NCBI GenBank assembly: GCA_016839165.1
Contig: CP069300.1
Coordinates: forward strand, 5,828,001 to 5,892,000
DNA length: 64,000 nucleotides
Reading direction: 5' to 3'
Origin: Bradyrhizobium sp. PSBB068
GTDB taxonomy: Bacteria; Pseudomonadota; Alphaproteobacteria; Rhizobiales; Xanthobacteraceae
Shown here: piece after piece, positions 28,120-37,555 of the stretch
Layout: each line of letters starts with the position of its first letter
Position numbering within the stretch: position 1 is the first letter of the stretch
Translations under genes and position numbers: made by a program
Notes under the pieces: model-generated
What the model was told of the DNA's origin: nothing
Seen by the model: the letters and a program-made list of their open reading frames with translations, nothing else
Database searches by the model: none

Positions 28120-29033
28120 TGAGCCCTCAATCTCGGGTCGATCAGCACATAAAGAATGTCGAGCAGGGTCGAGGCGGCGACGTGAATGAATGCAGCGAGC
28201 AGCACCACGGTCAGCACCACGGGCACATCATGCGTAAGCACGGCTCCGAGCGTCACCGTGCCGAGACCCGGCCGGCCGAAAACCTTCTCGGTGATCACCG
28301 CGCCGCCGAGCAGGCCGCCGATCAACCAGCCACCCAACGTCACTGCCGGCAGCAAGGCATGCCGCAGCACGTGTCGCCACCGGATGATGAACTCGCCGAC
28401 GCCGCGCGCCCGCACCGTCGTCACGAACGGCTGGTCGAGCGTCTTCTCCATGGCCTCGCGCAGGACCTGCGTCAGCAGACCCGCCGTCGGCAGCGCCAGG
28501 GTGATCGACGGCAGGACGATCGACTTCCACCCCTCGGCGCCCGATACGGGGAACCAGCGCAGGTTGAAGGAGAATGCCATCAGCAGCAGAATGCCGAGCC
28601 AGAATACCGGCGTCGAGGCGAACACCAGTTCGACGAGTGATGCAACCTCTCGCGAGAAATTGCCGCGGCCGGCGGTCAGGAGCGCGATGCCGCCTGCGAT
28701 CACGACCGCGAGCACGCCTGCGGTCAGGGCCAGCTCGACCGTCGGCAGCAGCTGCGAACCAACCACCTCGATCACGGGCTGCCGTAGCACGTAGGAGGTG
28801 CCGAAATCGCCGCGAAAGATACGCAACAGGAAATCGAGATATTGCTCAGGCAGCGTACGGTTCAGCCCCCATTCGGCGGCGATCGCTTCGCGCAGGCCGG
28901 GATATTCGAGGTCTCCGGCAAGAATATCCTGGATGCGCCCCGGCAGAGCGTGGAGCGCGACGAATGTCGCGGTCACGCTCGCCCAGGCGACCACCAGGCT
29001 GGTGAACAGCCTGGAGATGATACGAGACCACAT
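28116..29033 (-). CDS. Peptide/nickel-type ABC transporter permease (DppB-like)
   Basis: 305 residues. The N-terminal segment LFTSLVVAWASVTATFVALHALPG and the GTSYVLRQPVIEVVGSQLLPTVELAL periplasmic-to-membrane transition are typical of DppB. The docking loop is PFVTTVRARGVGEFIIRWRHVLRHALLPAV. The gene begins 9 bases after the stop of the binding-protein gene and is followed by its DppC partner with an ATGA overlap. Confidence 0.91.
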   Translation of the reverse strand: MWSRIISRLFTSLVVAWASVTATFVALHALPGRIQDILAGDLEYPGLREAIAAEWGLNRTLPEQYLDFLLRIFRGDFGTSYVLRQPVIEVVGSQLLPTVELALTAGVLAVVIAGGIALLTAGRGNFSREVASLVELVFASTPVFWLGILLLMAFSFNLRWFPVSGAEGWKSIVLPSITLALPTAGLLTQVLREAMEKTLDQPFVTTVRARGVGEFIIRWRHVLRHALLPAVTLGGWLIGGLLGGAVITEKVFGRPGLGTVTLGAVLTHDVPVVLTVVLLAAFIHVAASTLLDILYVLIDPRLRAQ

Positions 29034-29042
29034 CCGTCTGCC

Positions 29043-30653
29043 CTACTTCTTTGCGATCCAGAAGTCGTAAGCACTGGACGGCGAGTCGAGGCCAGCCTCG
29101 AAGCTCAAACCGTTGACGGTGCTCTTGGCCGCCAGGAACCAGCTTGGCGCAAACAGCGGCACGATAAAGGCCTGATCGACGCCACGCTTCTGGACCGCAT
29201 CCGTCAGCTCCCGTTTGCGTACCGGATCAGTCGACGCAAGCGCTTCATCGATCTGGCGGGTGATCTCGGGATCCGGATTGGAGATGTTGGCATACAGGAA
29301 TCCCTTCGAGCCGAGCATGTCCCAGAGTTCGCGCGCCGGATCAGAGGGATTGTCCGTGTTCGGGTAGATCGTCCAGGTGCCGTTGGCGTTGTTCTTGGCA
29401 TACTCGCCGGCCGTGATGAGCCGCAAATTCAGATCGAGGCCCACATTCTTGCGGAGCGACGCTTGAACGCCCTGAATCAGGATGTCACGATTGTCCCGCA
29501 CATAAGGTTGGGGATAGCCGACCTCGATCGACAGCCGCTTGCCGTCCTTGGTTCGAAACCCTTCGGAGTCGCGGCCGGTCCAGCCGGCTTCATCGAGCAG
29601 CTTGTTGGCTCCCGCGATGTCGTTGCCCCAAGAGCCGACGAGCGCCTTGTTGTATGCAGGATTGGCAGGCCCGATGATCGACCAGGCACGCGGCACCGTT
29701 CCCAGGTAGACCTGCTTGACGATCGGCTCGAGATCGAAGCCGTCGCGCAACGCCCGACGCACGCGGACATCGTCGGCCGGCGGACGCGTATAATTAATGT
29801 TGAAGGTGAAGGAGGTGCTGGCGCCGGATGGCCCGGTCAGCAGCTTGAAGTCCGGCTGCTCTGCAAACAGCGGCGCATCGGTCGGCTGCACGCCCTCGAT
29901 CAGGTCAACTTGCCCGGACGTCAAAGCGCCGGTGCGCACGGCATATTCGGGCAGGAATCGAAACGTCACGCGATCCAGATAGGCCGGGCCGTCATGGGCC
30001 GCGTTCCCCGGTCCCCATTTGTAGGCTGGATTGCGAACGAACACCGCGGATTGACCGCGCGTGTAGCCCTCGAAGATGAACGGACCAGTGCCCGCCAATG
30101 CGCGCCCGCCGCCGCACAAATCACCCTTCTCCAGCGCCTTCGGCGAAATCAGTCCCAGCTTCACGTTCGATGTCGATTCCAGGAAGCTCGAGTCCGGCTT
30201 GGACAAGACGAGTTTCACGACGTAGGGCGAGACCACCTCGGCGTGATCGAAAGTCTGCAGAAGAGAGACCGCGGTCGCCGCATTCTCCGGCTTGAAGATG
30301 AAGTCGAAATTCGCCTTGACCGCCGCGGCATCGAATTTCTCACCGTCGTGGAAAACGACGTCCTCGCGGAGCTTGTAGGTATATTCCTTGCCGTCCGCTG
30401 AAATCGACCACTCCGTGGCGAGCCATGGCGCGAAAGTGCCGTCGGTCTTCTTCGCGATCAGCGAGTCGATATAGTTGCGCGCGACGAAGAACGCCGCTTG
30501 CTGCGATGAGCGGTGGGGATCGAAGCAGGATGGCTCGGTCGTGACACCCCATGTCAACGCCCCACCGGAGACCGGCTGATCTGCGGCCTGCGCCGCGCCT
30601 ATCCCCAGCAACGCAACGGCAATCCCGCTTACGAGCAAACTATTGTTCTTCAT
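29043..30653 (-). CDS. Extracellular solute-binding protein family 5 (Sec-exported)
   Basis: About 536 residues with a Sec signal (KNNSLLVSGIAVALLGIGAAQAADQ) rather than a Tat leader. It is more distant from the four other family 5 proteins in the window and lacks their FDPTVG block. Body motifs: YTYKLREDVVFHDGEKFDAAAV, GTGPFIFEGYTRGQSAVF and RVRRALRDGFDLEPIVKQVYLG. I use ATG at 30653 because AGGTGA lies 8 bases before it. It heads the operon SBP-DppB-DppC-dual ATPase-DszC-like. Confidence 0.9.
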   Translation of the reverse strand: MKNNSLLVSGIAVALLGIGAAQAADQPVSGGALTWGVTTEPSCFDPHRSSQQAAFFVARNYIDSLIAKKTDGTFAPWLATEWSISADGKEYTYKLREDVVFHDGEKFDAAAVKANFDFIFKPENAATAVSLLQTFDHAEVVSPYVVKLVLSKPDSSFLESTSNVKLGLISPKALEKGDLCGGGRALAGTGPFIFEGYTRGQSAVFVRNPAYKWGPGNAAHDGPAYLDRVTFRFLPEYAVRTGALTSGQVDLIEGVQPTDAPLFAEQPDFKLLTGPSGASTSFTFNINYTRPPADDVRVRRALRDGFDLEPIVKQVYLGTVPRAWSIIGPANPAYNKALVGSWGNDIAGANKLLDEAGWTGRDSEGFRTKDGKRLSIEVGYPQPYVRDNRDILIQGVQASLRKNVGLDLNLRLITAGEYAKNNANGTWTIYPNTDNPSDPARELWDMLGSKGFLYANISNPDPEITRQIDEALASTDPVRKRELTDAVQKRGVDQAFIVPLFAPSWFLAAKSTVNGLSFEAGLDSPSSAYDFWIAKK

Positions 30654-31428
30654 TCGCATCACCTGCACTTATGTTCCAGTACCTGCATCGCCGGCGCATC
30701 GAACATTCCCCATCGGGAAGATGGCGAACGTCAGCGCATCAGCCATTTCTTGCAGGCGTCTCTTCTGTTGCAGTGCGATCTAAGTCGTGGCTGCGCGTGA
30801 GCGCAACATGCAAACGATCGACACATTGTCCGCAGGCGAAGTTTGAAAAATAATTCGCGATGCCGCATCGTTGATGGATAAAATCGATCCAACACGATGC
30901 GAAGCCGACAATCCGATGCTGCGCCGACGTGACACGAAACGGCGGTCGAACAGCGAAAGCCTGCGCCGGTCTTCGGGGTGCACTCTGCAGGATCAGCCAA
31001 CGTCGCCGTATCAATCAACTTGCCGGTCGGAGCAGCCCGAGCGAACGACGCCGGGCAGCACCTTGAGCGAGTGCGTGTCGCGGCCGAAAGGCCCGGGCTT
31101 GATCCAGTGCCGAGCCGTTTCGACCGCCGGTGCAGCAGCGGCGCTGGGCGCAAATCGACTTCTCGCCAAAACGGCGAAAACAACCCCATGCACAGTAACC
31201 GAGCCGAGCCAGATCAAGGGCTTGCACGAACAGCCATGTGCGCGCGGAAACGTGTCGGATCAAGCTGTTTGACACGTCGGGCAGAACACCTGCATGATGC
31301 TATCGTCGGGGCATAGGGCGATGGCGAGACGGATCTCGCGACCTTCGCAACGGTGCACTAGCGTTCCATCGGTTCCGCTCGCGGATGAAGGTCGGCAGCG
31401 GAGCCGCCAGCTCTCCGGAGTAGCCTGG
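30654..31428. other. 775-base intergenic stretch with a candidate leader peptide
   Basis: Apart from the short Cys-rich frame at 30731-30826 and an AT-rich element TATTTTTC on the minus strand at 30845-30852, I see no gene here. Longer frames on both strands are Arg/Ser/Pro rich without recognisable motifs. It separates the minus-strand transporter operon from the plus-strand NTF2-like gene, so promoters for both must lie within it. Confidence 0.5.
30731..30826 (-). CDS. Candidate cysteine-rich leader peptide (31 codons, 5 Cys)
   Basis: A short frame between the sulfur-transporter operon start (30653) and its upstream region encodes 31 residues with cysteines at 2, 7, 8, 19 and 25 and many arginines. 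It begins MCRSFACCAHAQPR, which resembles MTCRKDAFAHAVIPR, the in-frame extension before the SfnG-like gene at 13656. Five Cys in 31 codons ahead of a sulfur-scavenging operon is what a cysteine-sensing leader would look like. The ribosome site is weak and the idea is untested. Confidence 0.35.
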   Translation of the reverse strand: MCRSFACCAHAQPRLRSHCNRRDACKKWLMR

Positions 31429-31947
31429 ATGCCGATGACACCCCACGACGACCTGCTTCTCTGGCATGCCCTTCATCGTCTCGAGGTGACATATTGGCAT
31501 GACGTCGACTTCAACGACGGGCGCACGGCCCATGACTTCTTCACGCCGGACGGCGTGAAGATCGTGGGTCACAACCGGTTTGAGGGACGTGAAGCGATCC
31601 GCGCATTTTATGAGTGGCGCGCGCGTCAAATCGGCGAGAACGCAGCGGATCGACTGGCGATCAGTGGCGTGAAAGCCGTGCGGCACCTGATCACCAATCT
31701 GCACGTCACGTCGAGCAGCGAACGCTCCGCGACAGTGGTAGGCATCATCGTGTTCTACGGCGGTCTGACCTATCCATCCACGCGTCAGTCAAATCCTCCA
31801 ATGATGGTGGCGGATTTGATCAATGAGTGCGTGCTGAACGACAGCAATTCGTGGCAGTTCAAATCACACACAATCCAGCCGGTATTCATGAGTGCCGCTC
31901 AACCTCCGTCCATGGAGATCGATCCCATGTTCCTGAAGGACACCTGA
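31429..31947 (+). CDS. NTF2-like/SnoaL-family protein
   Basis: 172 residues. The N-terminal half is typical of SnoaL/NTF2-like folds: LLLWHALHRLEVTYWHDVDFNDGRTAHDFFTPDGVKIVGHNRFEGREAIRAFYEWR, with the alpha-beta layout and the conserved G-R-E-A-I-x-A-F-Y helix. The family forms a cone-shaped pocket used by dehydratases, isomerases, hydroxylase small subunits or ligand-binding proteins. I chose the ATG at 31429 after CCGGAG; another ATG is two codons on. It stands alone between minus-strand sulfur-transport genes, so its partner is unclear. Confidence 0.75.
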   Translation: MPMTPHDDLLLWHALHRLEVTYWHDVDFNDGRTAHDFFTPDGVKIVGHNRFEGREAIRAFYEWRARQIGENAADRLAISGVKAVRHLITNLHVTSSSERSATVVGIIVFYGGLTYPSTRQSNPPMMVADLINECVLNDSNSWQFKSHTIQPVFMSAAQPPSMEIDPMFLKDT

Positions 31948-31987
31948 GGGATGCACCCGATTTCATCGCCGATACGCCGCGGCGACG

Positions 31988-32962
31988 TCAGCTCCTGGGT
32001 TGATGCCAAACGATGTCGGAAACCGTGACCTTCTTGGGCACGATGCCAAGTTCATAAAAGGTGTCAGCCAGTTGCTGCTGCTGAGCGACCTGCGCTGAAG
32101 TCACCTCACCGAAGGTAAAGCTTGCCCGCGCGAAGGCAGCGCGCCATGATCTCTCGTCGATGCTGGTGGCGGCAGCGGCCAGTTTGGCCAGTTCTTCACG
32201 ATGCTGGCCGGACCACTCCGTCAGCTTGCCGATCTCGTCCAGCGCAGCCGACAGCACAGCGGGAGATTTGTCGGCGAAGTCACGGCTCGACAGGTAGTAC
32301 GACGAACTGGCCAGCCGCTTGTCGGAGGTGTCGGCAATAATGCGCGCATTGTAGCGCTCCTGAGCGATCGCGTAGAACGGATCCCACACCACCCAGGCAT
32401 CAATGGTACCGCCGTTAAAGGCGGCCGTGGCGTCCGCCGGCGCCAAATAGGTCGGCACGATATCCTTGAGGCCCAGGCCGGCCAGCGCCAGCGCCTTGAC
32501 CGCTACGTTATGGGCGCTGGAACCTCGGGCGAAGGCGACACGCTTGCCCTTGAGTTCTGCCAGGGTCTCGATAGGCGAATCGTGTTGCACCAGCACGGCG
32601 TGCTCGGCGGACGGCGTAGACGCCACATATACCAACGGGGAGCCGGCGGCTTGCGCGAAGATGGGCGGCGTGTCGCCCACCGAGCCGATGTCGATAGCCC
32701 CCGCGCCAAGAGCTTCCAGCATGGGGGGACCGAACTGAAATTCCACCCATTGGACGGCGTCCACACCCAATGGCTTCAGCCGCTTTTCAATCACTTGCTG
32801 CTCGCGCCCCAGAACCAAAATGGCTGCGCCCTTCTGGAAACCGACCTTGAACTCCTTCGGCACGTCGCCGCCCGGCGCGGCGATACTGACGCGCGGCGAA
32901 AGCAAGGCCGTACCAAGGAGACCGAGGCCGCTGGTGATGATCTGACGTCGGGACGTGGACAT
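31988..32962 (-). CDS. SsuA-like aliphatic-sulfonate substrate-binding protein, Tat-exported
   Basis: 324 residues beginning with the twin-arginine leader TSRRQIITSGLGLLG. The mature protein has the SsuA hallmarks FKVGFQKGAAILVLG, PPMLEALGAGAIDIGSVGDTPPIFAQAA, LKGKRVAFARGSSAHN and TIDAWVVWDPFYAIAQ. GAGGAA precedes the ATG. No ATPase or permease is adjacent, so it probably uses one of the Ssu- or Tau-type channels in this locus. The family member binds C1-C10 alkanesulfonates in the periplasm. Confidence 0.9.
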   Translation of the reverse strand: MSTSRRQIITSGLGLLGTALLSPRVSIAAPGGDVPKEFKVGFQKGAAILVLGREQQVIEKRLKPLGVDAVQWVEFQFGPPMLEALGAGAIDIGSVGDTPPIFAQAAGSPLVYVASTPSAEHAVLVQHDSPIETLAELKGKRVAFARGSSAHNVAVKALALAGLGLKDIVPTYLAPADATAAFNGGTIDAWVVWDPFYAIAQERYNARIIADTSDKRLASSSYYLSSRDFADKSPAVLSAALDEIGKLTEWSGQHREELAKLAAAATSIDERSWRAAFARASFTFGEVTSAQVAQQQQLADTFYELGIVPKKVTVSDIVWHQPRS

Positions 32963-33409
32963 TGCCGTTCCTCGGCTCGCGGGTGGGGGCTACGGGAAGC
33001 GCGCTCGATAGCCGACCGTGCGCGAACGGAACTTCTTTGTAATCAGCCGCATCGAAAAAAGGCTTTCGTCCTTCAGTCTCGCGATGAAAGAGTGTTGCAA
33101 AGAGATGCTCGTTTGCATGTCAAATTTGCCATGATGAATGGAATGGGCCCTCGGTCCGCCGACCTCGGGGCCGAGCACGACCTTCGAAGTTACGAAGCAA
33201 GGGCCATCAGGTGTCTCAGCGAGCGTCGACGCGACACTCGCGTCACATGTTGTCTTGCCCTCCATCAAGGGGGCCAACAACCGACATCACGTTTCCGATA
33301 AGCGGCAGGAACGCGAAACCCAGTGCCTTAGGGCTTCCGCTTGGCGAGCACTATGCCTACGGCCAACGCCAAACGCCCAATTGATGAATCCATCCGCCCG
33401 TCTCGTGCC
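32963..33409. other. 447-base intergenic stretch without a recognisable gene
   Basis: Minus-strand frames here end in a segment KKFRSRTVGYRARF just before the SsuA-like gene; the same 12 bases CGCACGGTCGGC occur in the leader region of the SfnG-like gene. Nothing else is recognised and no T-rich terminator follows the NTF2-like gene side. Confidence 0.4.
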
Positions 33410-34192
33410 TCAAAACGCGGGGATCTGTCCGGGCAACTTATCCTTGATGAGTTGTCGGATGGTGTCGTTCTGATAGGCCTGCACCAGCTTGGCGACCCAA
33501 GGGGCATTCTTGTCGCGCTCGCGGACGGCGATGAAATTATTGTACGGATTGTCGACGGAGGATTCGATCGCGATGGAATCCTTGCCTGGGATCAGCCCGG
33601 CCGCTACGGCATAGTTGGTGTTGATCACCGCCGCGTCGACGTCGTCAAGGCTGCGCGGCAGCTGCGCCGCATCGATCTCGCGAATCTTGAGCTTCCTCGG
33701 ATTGTCGATAATGTCCAGCACGGTCGGCAGGATGCCGACCCCATCCTTGAGCTTGATCAGATTCTGAGCCTGCAACAGCAGCAGCGCGCGGCCGCCGTTG
33801 GAGGGATCGTTCGGAATGCCGATCGATGATCCATCCTCGATCTCGGAGACCGATTTTACCTTTTTGGAGTAGAGGCCGATCGGCGCAACGATGGTCTCCC
33901 CCACCGGAGTGATCTTGTAGCCTCTTGTCTTGATCTGATTGTCGAGGAACGGCTTGTGCTGGAACGCATTGGCGTCGAGATCACCGGCATCGAGTGCGGC
34001 ATTCGGCAGCAGGTAGTCGCTGAATACCACCACCTGAACGTCGAGTCCGTCCTTGGCTGCGATCTCCTTCACCTTCCCCCAGACGATCTCGGAATCACCT
34101 CCGGATATTCCGACCTTGATCTTCTGATCCGCAAAAGCAGGCGCGGTAAGGAGCGTGACTACGGCAATAAGTGCGAGCAGGCGATGTTTCAT
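33410..34192 (-). CDS. MetQ/NlpA-family substrate-binding protein, second copy
   Basis: 260 residues with a clean Sec signal (KHRLLALIAVVTLLTAPAFADQ) and MetQ features: DLDANAFQHKPFLDNQIKTRGYKITPVGETIVAPIGLYSKKVKS, NGGRALLLLQAQNLIKLK and LPRSLDDVDAAVINTNYA. It is monocistronic here, with no MetN/MetI partner. A 14-codon frame with one Cys (MRYPIQQSCKIARQ) ends in an ATGA overlap with its start, which could couple translation. Likely ligand is methionine or a related sulfur compound. Confidence 0.9.
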   Translation of the reverse strand: MKHRLLALIAVVTLLTAPAFADQKIKVGISGGDSEIVWGKVKEIAAKDGLDVQVVVFSDYLLPNAALDAGDLDANAFQHKPFLDNQIKTRGYKITPVGETIVAPIGLYSKKVKSVSEIEDGSSIGIPNDPSNGGRALLLLQAQNLIKLKDGVGILPTVLDIIDNPRKLKIREIDAAQLPRSLDDVDAAVINTNYAVAAGLIPGKDSIAIESSVDNPYNNFIAVRERDKNAPWVAKLVQAYQNDTIRQLIKDKLPGQIPAF

Positions 34193-34909
34193 TGTCGTGC
34201 GATCTTGCAGCTTTGTTGAATGGGGTAGCGCATAGTGCAAAAAACTCCGCGCGCACTCAATGAAACTCTAAACCAAAGATGGGCGCCGGAATGGAAAAAC
34301 CATACTTCGCGCATTGCGCCGCGGCGACATGCTTTCATCCGCACCGATAACGTTCCACGCGGTGAACGCAGCCGGTGCCATCGGTCACCCAAGACCGGTC
34401 AATTGCGGTCAAGAAAGCTCTGCACCTCACGGAACAGCACATCGCGCCCCGTCTCGACTTCGACGAAATGCGTGGCGCGCGGAATCTCGATCAAGTGGCG
34501 CACGGGCGCGGTTCTTTCGCCGAAGCCCGCAACCACGCAGCCGAGAGCGATACCAGCAGCGACGACAACAAGCGCTTCATGTTAACTTTCTTCGAGGAGT
34601 AACGGATTTCAGTTGAATTTTGTGACGCCGAGCGTTTACGCATTTGGGCGTTCGCGCTTGTCGCCGTCAATTCCAAATGGGTTCGCGAACTGAGAATGAT
34701 TCAGCTCTGCTCCGCCCGCAGACGACGAACTTCATCAACGCTGCCTTCAGCGTCTTCCCGAAGAATGAATCTCATTCATCACGTGCGACGGAAGCGCAAT
34801 TCATTGCGTTCGTCCGCGGCACGCTGAAACGAATATCTTATTTTTCGGCCGCGATTGACTCGCCGCCGTCGCGATGACGATCTGCACGCCTCATGCATGA
34901 AGGTGTACC
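34193..34909. other. 717-base divergent intergenic region with a decayed fragment
   Basis: Between the MetQ-like gene (minus) and the TauA-like gene (plus) lie a possible hydrolase C-terminal remnant (34399-34575, minus), the AT-rich 8-mer TATTTTTC at 34839-34846, and an 8-codon Cys-containing frame (MTICTPHA) that stops 10 bases before the TauA-like start. No complete gene is visible. Confidence 0.45.
34399..34575 (-). pseudogene. Possible C-terminal remnant of an alpha/beta hydrolase
   Basis: A minus-strand frame without a start codon ends at a TGA at 34399. It reads AGFGERTAPVRHLIEIPRA, followed by THFVEVETGRDVLFREVQSF, which resembles the histidine-containing C-terminal end of alpha/beta hydrolases (RATHF with a following helix). 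No upstream nucleophile elbow or start can be found, so it is at best a fragment. Confidence 0.3.
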
Positions 34910-35962
34910 ATGACGACATATATCCGCGCGAGCAGGCCGGGACGACGCGACGTGCTGCGACTGGGCCTCGGCGCGGGCCTGCTGTCACTGACGGCAGCAC
35001 GCAGCCGCGCACAGACCACGGCGAAGCCCGATGTCGTTCGCATCGGCTATCTGACGGCGGCGCGGGCCTGGGTGGTCGGCAAGACCGACGGCAGTTTCGA
35101 CAAGGCGCTTGGTGTCAAGGTCGAGTGGGTACCGTTCCCATCGGGCGGACCGGCGCTGTCGCTGCTTGCCGCCAAGCAGATCGATTTCGCGATCTTCGGT
35201 AACACGCCGATCGTGGCCGGGCTTTCGCGCAAACTGCCCATTCAAATTCTGGGCTCGCCGGAGATCGTCGCCACCAGCGAGCGGCTCGTCGCCAAGGCGG
35301 GCATCACCACGCTCAGGGATCTCGAGGGCAAGCGCATCGCGGTTGCCCCCTCCTCCACGATGGCCTTCGCGCTTGAGGCCGTGATCCGTATCAACAAGCT
35401 CGACGCCGGCAAGATCAAGCGCCTGCCCCTGAGCCAGCCGGACACGATCGCCGCCTGGAAGCGCGGCGACATCGACGCGACCTATATCAATGGCCCGTTC
35501 TGGGCAGAGCTCCTGGCCGACGGCGGCCGGCAATTGCTGGTCTCCGAACAATTGCAGCCCTCAGGCGTCTTTGTCTGGAACAGCGCCGTGGTGCGGAGCG
35601 AATTCGCCGAGCGATTCCCCGAGACAGTGGTGGCCTGGCTGCAGACCGTTCAGGCGCAGTTCGACCGATACCGGTCCGATCCGGAGGGCGTGTCGCGGAT
35701 TCTGGCAAAGGATTTCGGCGCACCGTTCGAAGCCGTGCGCGACACCCTGGCCGGGCTGCGCTATCCCACCTTCCAGGATCAGCTCGGTCCGAAATATTGG
35801 GGCGATGGACCGGCCGCAGCAAAGGATGCACCGCTCATCAAGGCGCTCGGCGATGCCGCTGCCTTCCTTGCCGAGACGGGCGAGATCAAACGCGACGACG
35901 TCCCCGCCTCGTTCGTCCCTGCGGTGAACTACGCATTGCTGCGGCGCGCGTTCCCGTCTTGA
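34910..35962 (+). CDS. TauA/SsuA-like substrate-binding protein, Tat-exported
   Basis: 350 residues with a twin-arginine leader (GRRDVLRLGLGAGLLSL) and AQTTA cleavage region. The mature part has RIGYLTAARAWVVGKTDGSFDKALGVKVEWVPFPSGGPALSLLAAKQIDFAIFGNTP and GDIDATYINGPFWAELLADGG, as in taurine/sulfonate binding proteins. It heads a plus-strand operon with a permease (TTGA overlap) and an ATPase. Confidence 0.88.
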   Translation: MTTYIRASRPGRRDVLRLGLGAGLLSLTAARSRAQTTAKPDVVRIGYLTAARAWVVGKTDGSFDKALGVKVEWVPFPSGGPALSLLAAKQIDFAIFGNTPIVAGLSRKLPIQILGSPEIVATSERLVAKAGITTLRDLEGKRIAVAPSSTMAFALEAVIRINKLDAGKIKRLPLSQPDTIAAWKRGDIDATYINGPFWAELLADGGRQLLVSEQLQPSGVFVWNSAVVRSEFAERFPETVVAWLQTVQAQFDRYRSDPEGVSRILAKDFGAPFEAVRDTLAGLRYPTFQDQLGPKYWGDGPAAAKDAPLIKALGDAAAFLAETGEIKRDDVPASFVPAVNYALLRRAFPS

Positions 35963-36729
35963 ACGCCAGCCGTCGTTTCCTGATCGGCCTTGCCGCGGTC
36001 GCCGGCGTCACGCTGGCGTGGGAGATCGCCGGGCGGACTCATCTGGTCGAACCGTTGTTGCTTCCGCCGCCATCCGAGATCGTGACGACCGCGATCGATC
36101 TGGCGCGGGACGGCTATCGTGGCACCCCGCTCTGGCAACACCTGGCGCTCAGTCTCGCCCGCGCTCTGGGCGCGTTTGCCGCGGCGACGCTGGTCGGTGT
36201 GCCGCTCGGGCTCGCCATGGGAGCAGCGCCGGGCTTTGGCGCCGTGCTCGATCCTTTCGTCCAATTCCTGCGGCCGCTCCCGAAGCTCGCACTGATCCCG
36301 CTCGTGATCCTCTGGTTCGGCATCGGCGAAACCTCGAAGGTTCTTTTGATCTTCATCTCGGCCGCGCTCAGCATCATTGTCGGAACGGCAGCTGCGGTCA
36401 GCACCGTACAGAGACAACGGATCCGCGCCGGCCGGGCGCTAGGCGCTCACGGCCTGGCGTTGTTTCGCTACGTGATCCTGCCCCACATCCTGCCCGAGCT
36501 GTTCGTGACGCTGCGCCTGTCCTTCGGGATAGGCTGGACGACCCTGATCGCGGCCGAGATGATCGCCTCCGACGCCGGGATCGGCTGGATGGTCGTCAAC
36601 GCCGGCTCCTATCTGCGCACTGACGTCGTCATGCTCGGCATCGTCATGCTCGGCGGCACAGGCTACGCGCTGGACCTGGCGCTGGTGGGGCTGCAGCGCT
36701 GGGTGGCCCCTTGGTCAGGGCGCGCCTGA
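35959..36729 (+). CDS. TauC/SsuC-like ABC transporter permease
   Basis: 256 residues. The TTG at 35959 overlaps the TGA of the upstream gene (TTGA) and gives a normal N-terminus NASRRFLIGLAAVAGVTLAWEIAG; the frame is open far upstream but that part is antisense-like in composition. The docking loop reads RAGRALGAHGLALFRYVILPHILPELFVTLR, followed by GIGWTTLIAAEMIASDAGIGWM typical of TauC. It forms the channel for the taurine/sulfonate-like substrate of this operon. Confidence 0.88.
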   Translation: MNASRRFLIGLAAVAGVTLAWEIAGRTHLVEPLLLPPPSEIVTTAIDLARDGYRGTPLWQHLALSLARALGAFAAATLVGVPLGLAMGAAPGFGAVLDPFVQFLRPLPKLALIPLVILWFGIGETSKVLLIFISAALSIIVGTAAAVSTVQRQRIRAGRALGAHGLALFRYVILPHILPELFVTLRLSFGIGWTTLIAAEMIASDAGIGWMVVNAGSYLRTDVVMLGIVMLGGTGYALDLALVGLQRWVAPWSGRA

Positions 36730-36730
36730 G

Positions 36731-37555
36731 ATGACGACCTCTCCACTGATCGTGCTTGAAGACGTCGAGAAGCGCTTTGAAGACCGGCGCGGCCGACACA
36801 AGACCGTCGCGCTCGACGGACTTTCGCTTGGCGTTGCGGAAGGCGAATTCGTGTGCCTGCTGGGACCCAGCGGATGCGGCAAATCAACCGTGCTCGACCT
36901 GCTGGCGGGTTTCGAACAACCCACGCGCGGCCGCGTGACGATCGATGGCAAGCCGGTCGGACGCCCGTCCCCCGATCGCGGCATCGTGTTTCAGGAAGCG
37001 ACGTTGTTCCCATGGTTGTCCGTCATCGACAACATCACCTTCGCATCGCGTCTGGCCGGGCGCCCGGCGTCCGAATATCGGCCACGGGCGCAGGAGCTGA
37101 TCGAGATGATGGGCCTGCGCGGCTTCGAGCATCATGCCGTCTATGAGCTGTCCGGTGGAATGCGCCAGCGCGTCGCGATCGCCCGCGCCTGGATATCGCA
37201 GCCGCTGCTCCTCTTGATGGACGAGCCATTCGGGGCGCTTGATGCCCAGACTCGACTCGCAATGCAAGAGCTGCTGTTGGCCGCACGCGAGCAGCGCCGC
37301 TCCACCGTCCTGTTCGTCACGCACGACATCGAGGAGGCGCTGTTCCTGTCGGACCGCATCGCCATCATGAGCGGCCGTCCTGGCCGGATCGTCGAAGAGA
37401 TCATCGTCCCCTATCCCCGTCCACGCGCCTATCAGGAAATCATCGCGATGCGCTCGTTCGGTGAGCTGAAACGATCGATCCTGGCGACGCTGCGCAAACA
37501 GGCCGCACGCCTTCAACACGCAACAATGGAAAGCTTGGCACATGGTGACGACTGA
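36731..37555 (+). CDS. TauB/SsuB-like ABC transporter ATP-binding protein
   Basis: 274 residues: Walker A GPSGCGKSTVLDLL near residue 48, Q-loop FQEATLFPWLSV, signature LSGGMRQRVAIARAW, Walker B LLLMDEPFGALDAQTR and switch LFVTHDIEEALFLSDR. It begins 1 base after the permease stop, and its last 14 bases overlap the start of a family 5 binding-protein gene, tying an Ssu/Tau-type transporter to a Dpp-type binding protein in one transcript. Confidence 0.93.
   Translation: MTTSPLIVLEDVEKRFEDRRGRHKTVALDGLSLGVAEGEFVCLLGPSGCGKSTVLDLLAGFEQPTRGRVTIDGKPVGRPSPDRGIVFQEATLFPWLSVIDNITFASRLAGRPASEYRPRAQELIEMMGLRGFEHHAVYELSGGMRQRVAIARAWISQPLLLLMDEPFGALDAQTRLAMQELLLAAREQRRSTVLFVTHDIEEALFLSDRIAIMSGRPGRIVEEIIVPYPRPRAYQEIIAMRSFGELKRSILATLRKQAARLQHATMESLAHGDD

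Noticed and set aside
34491..34603. Short minus-strand frame with a signal-like start MKRLLSSLLVSLSAAWLRAS
   Set aside because: It stops after 29 codons and overlaps, in another frame, the better-supported hydrolase C-terminal remnant.
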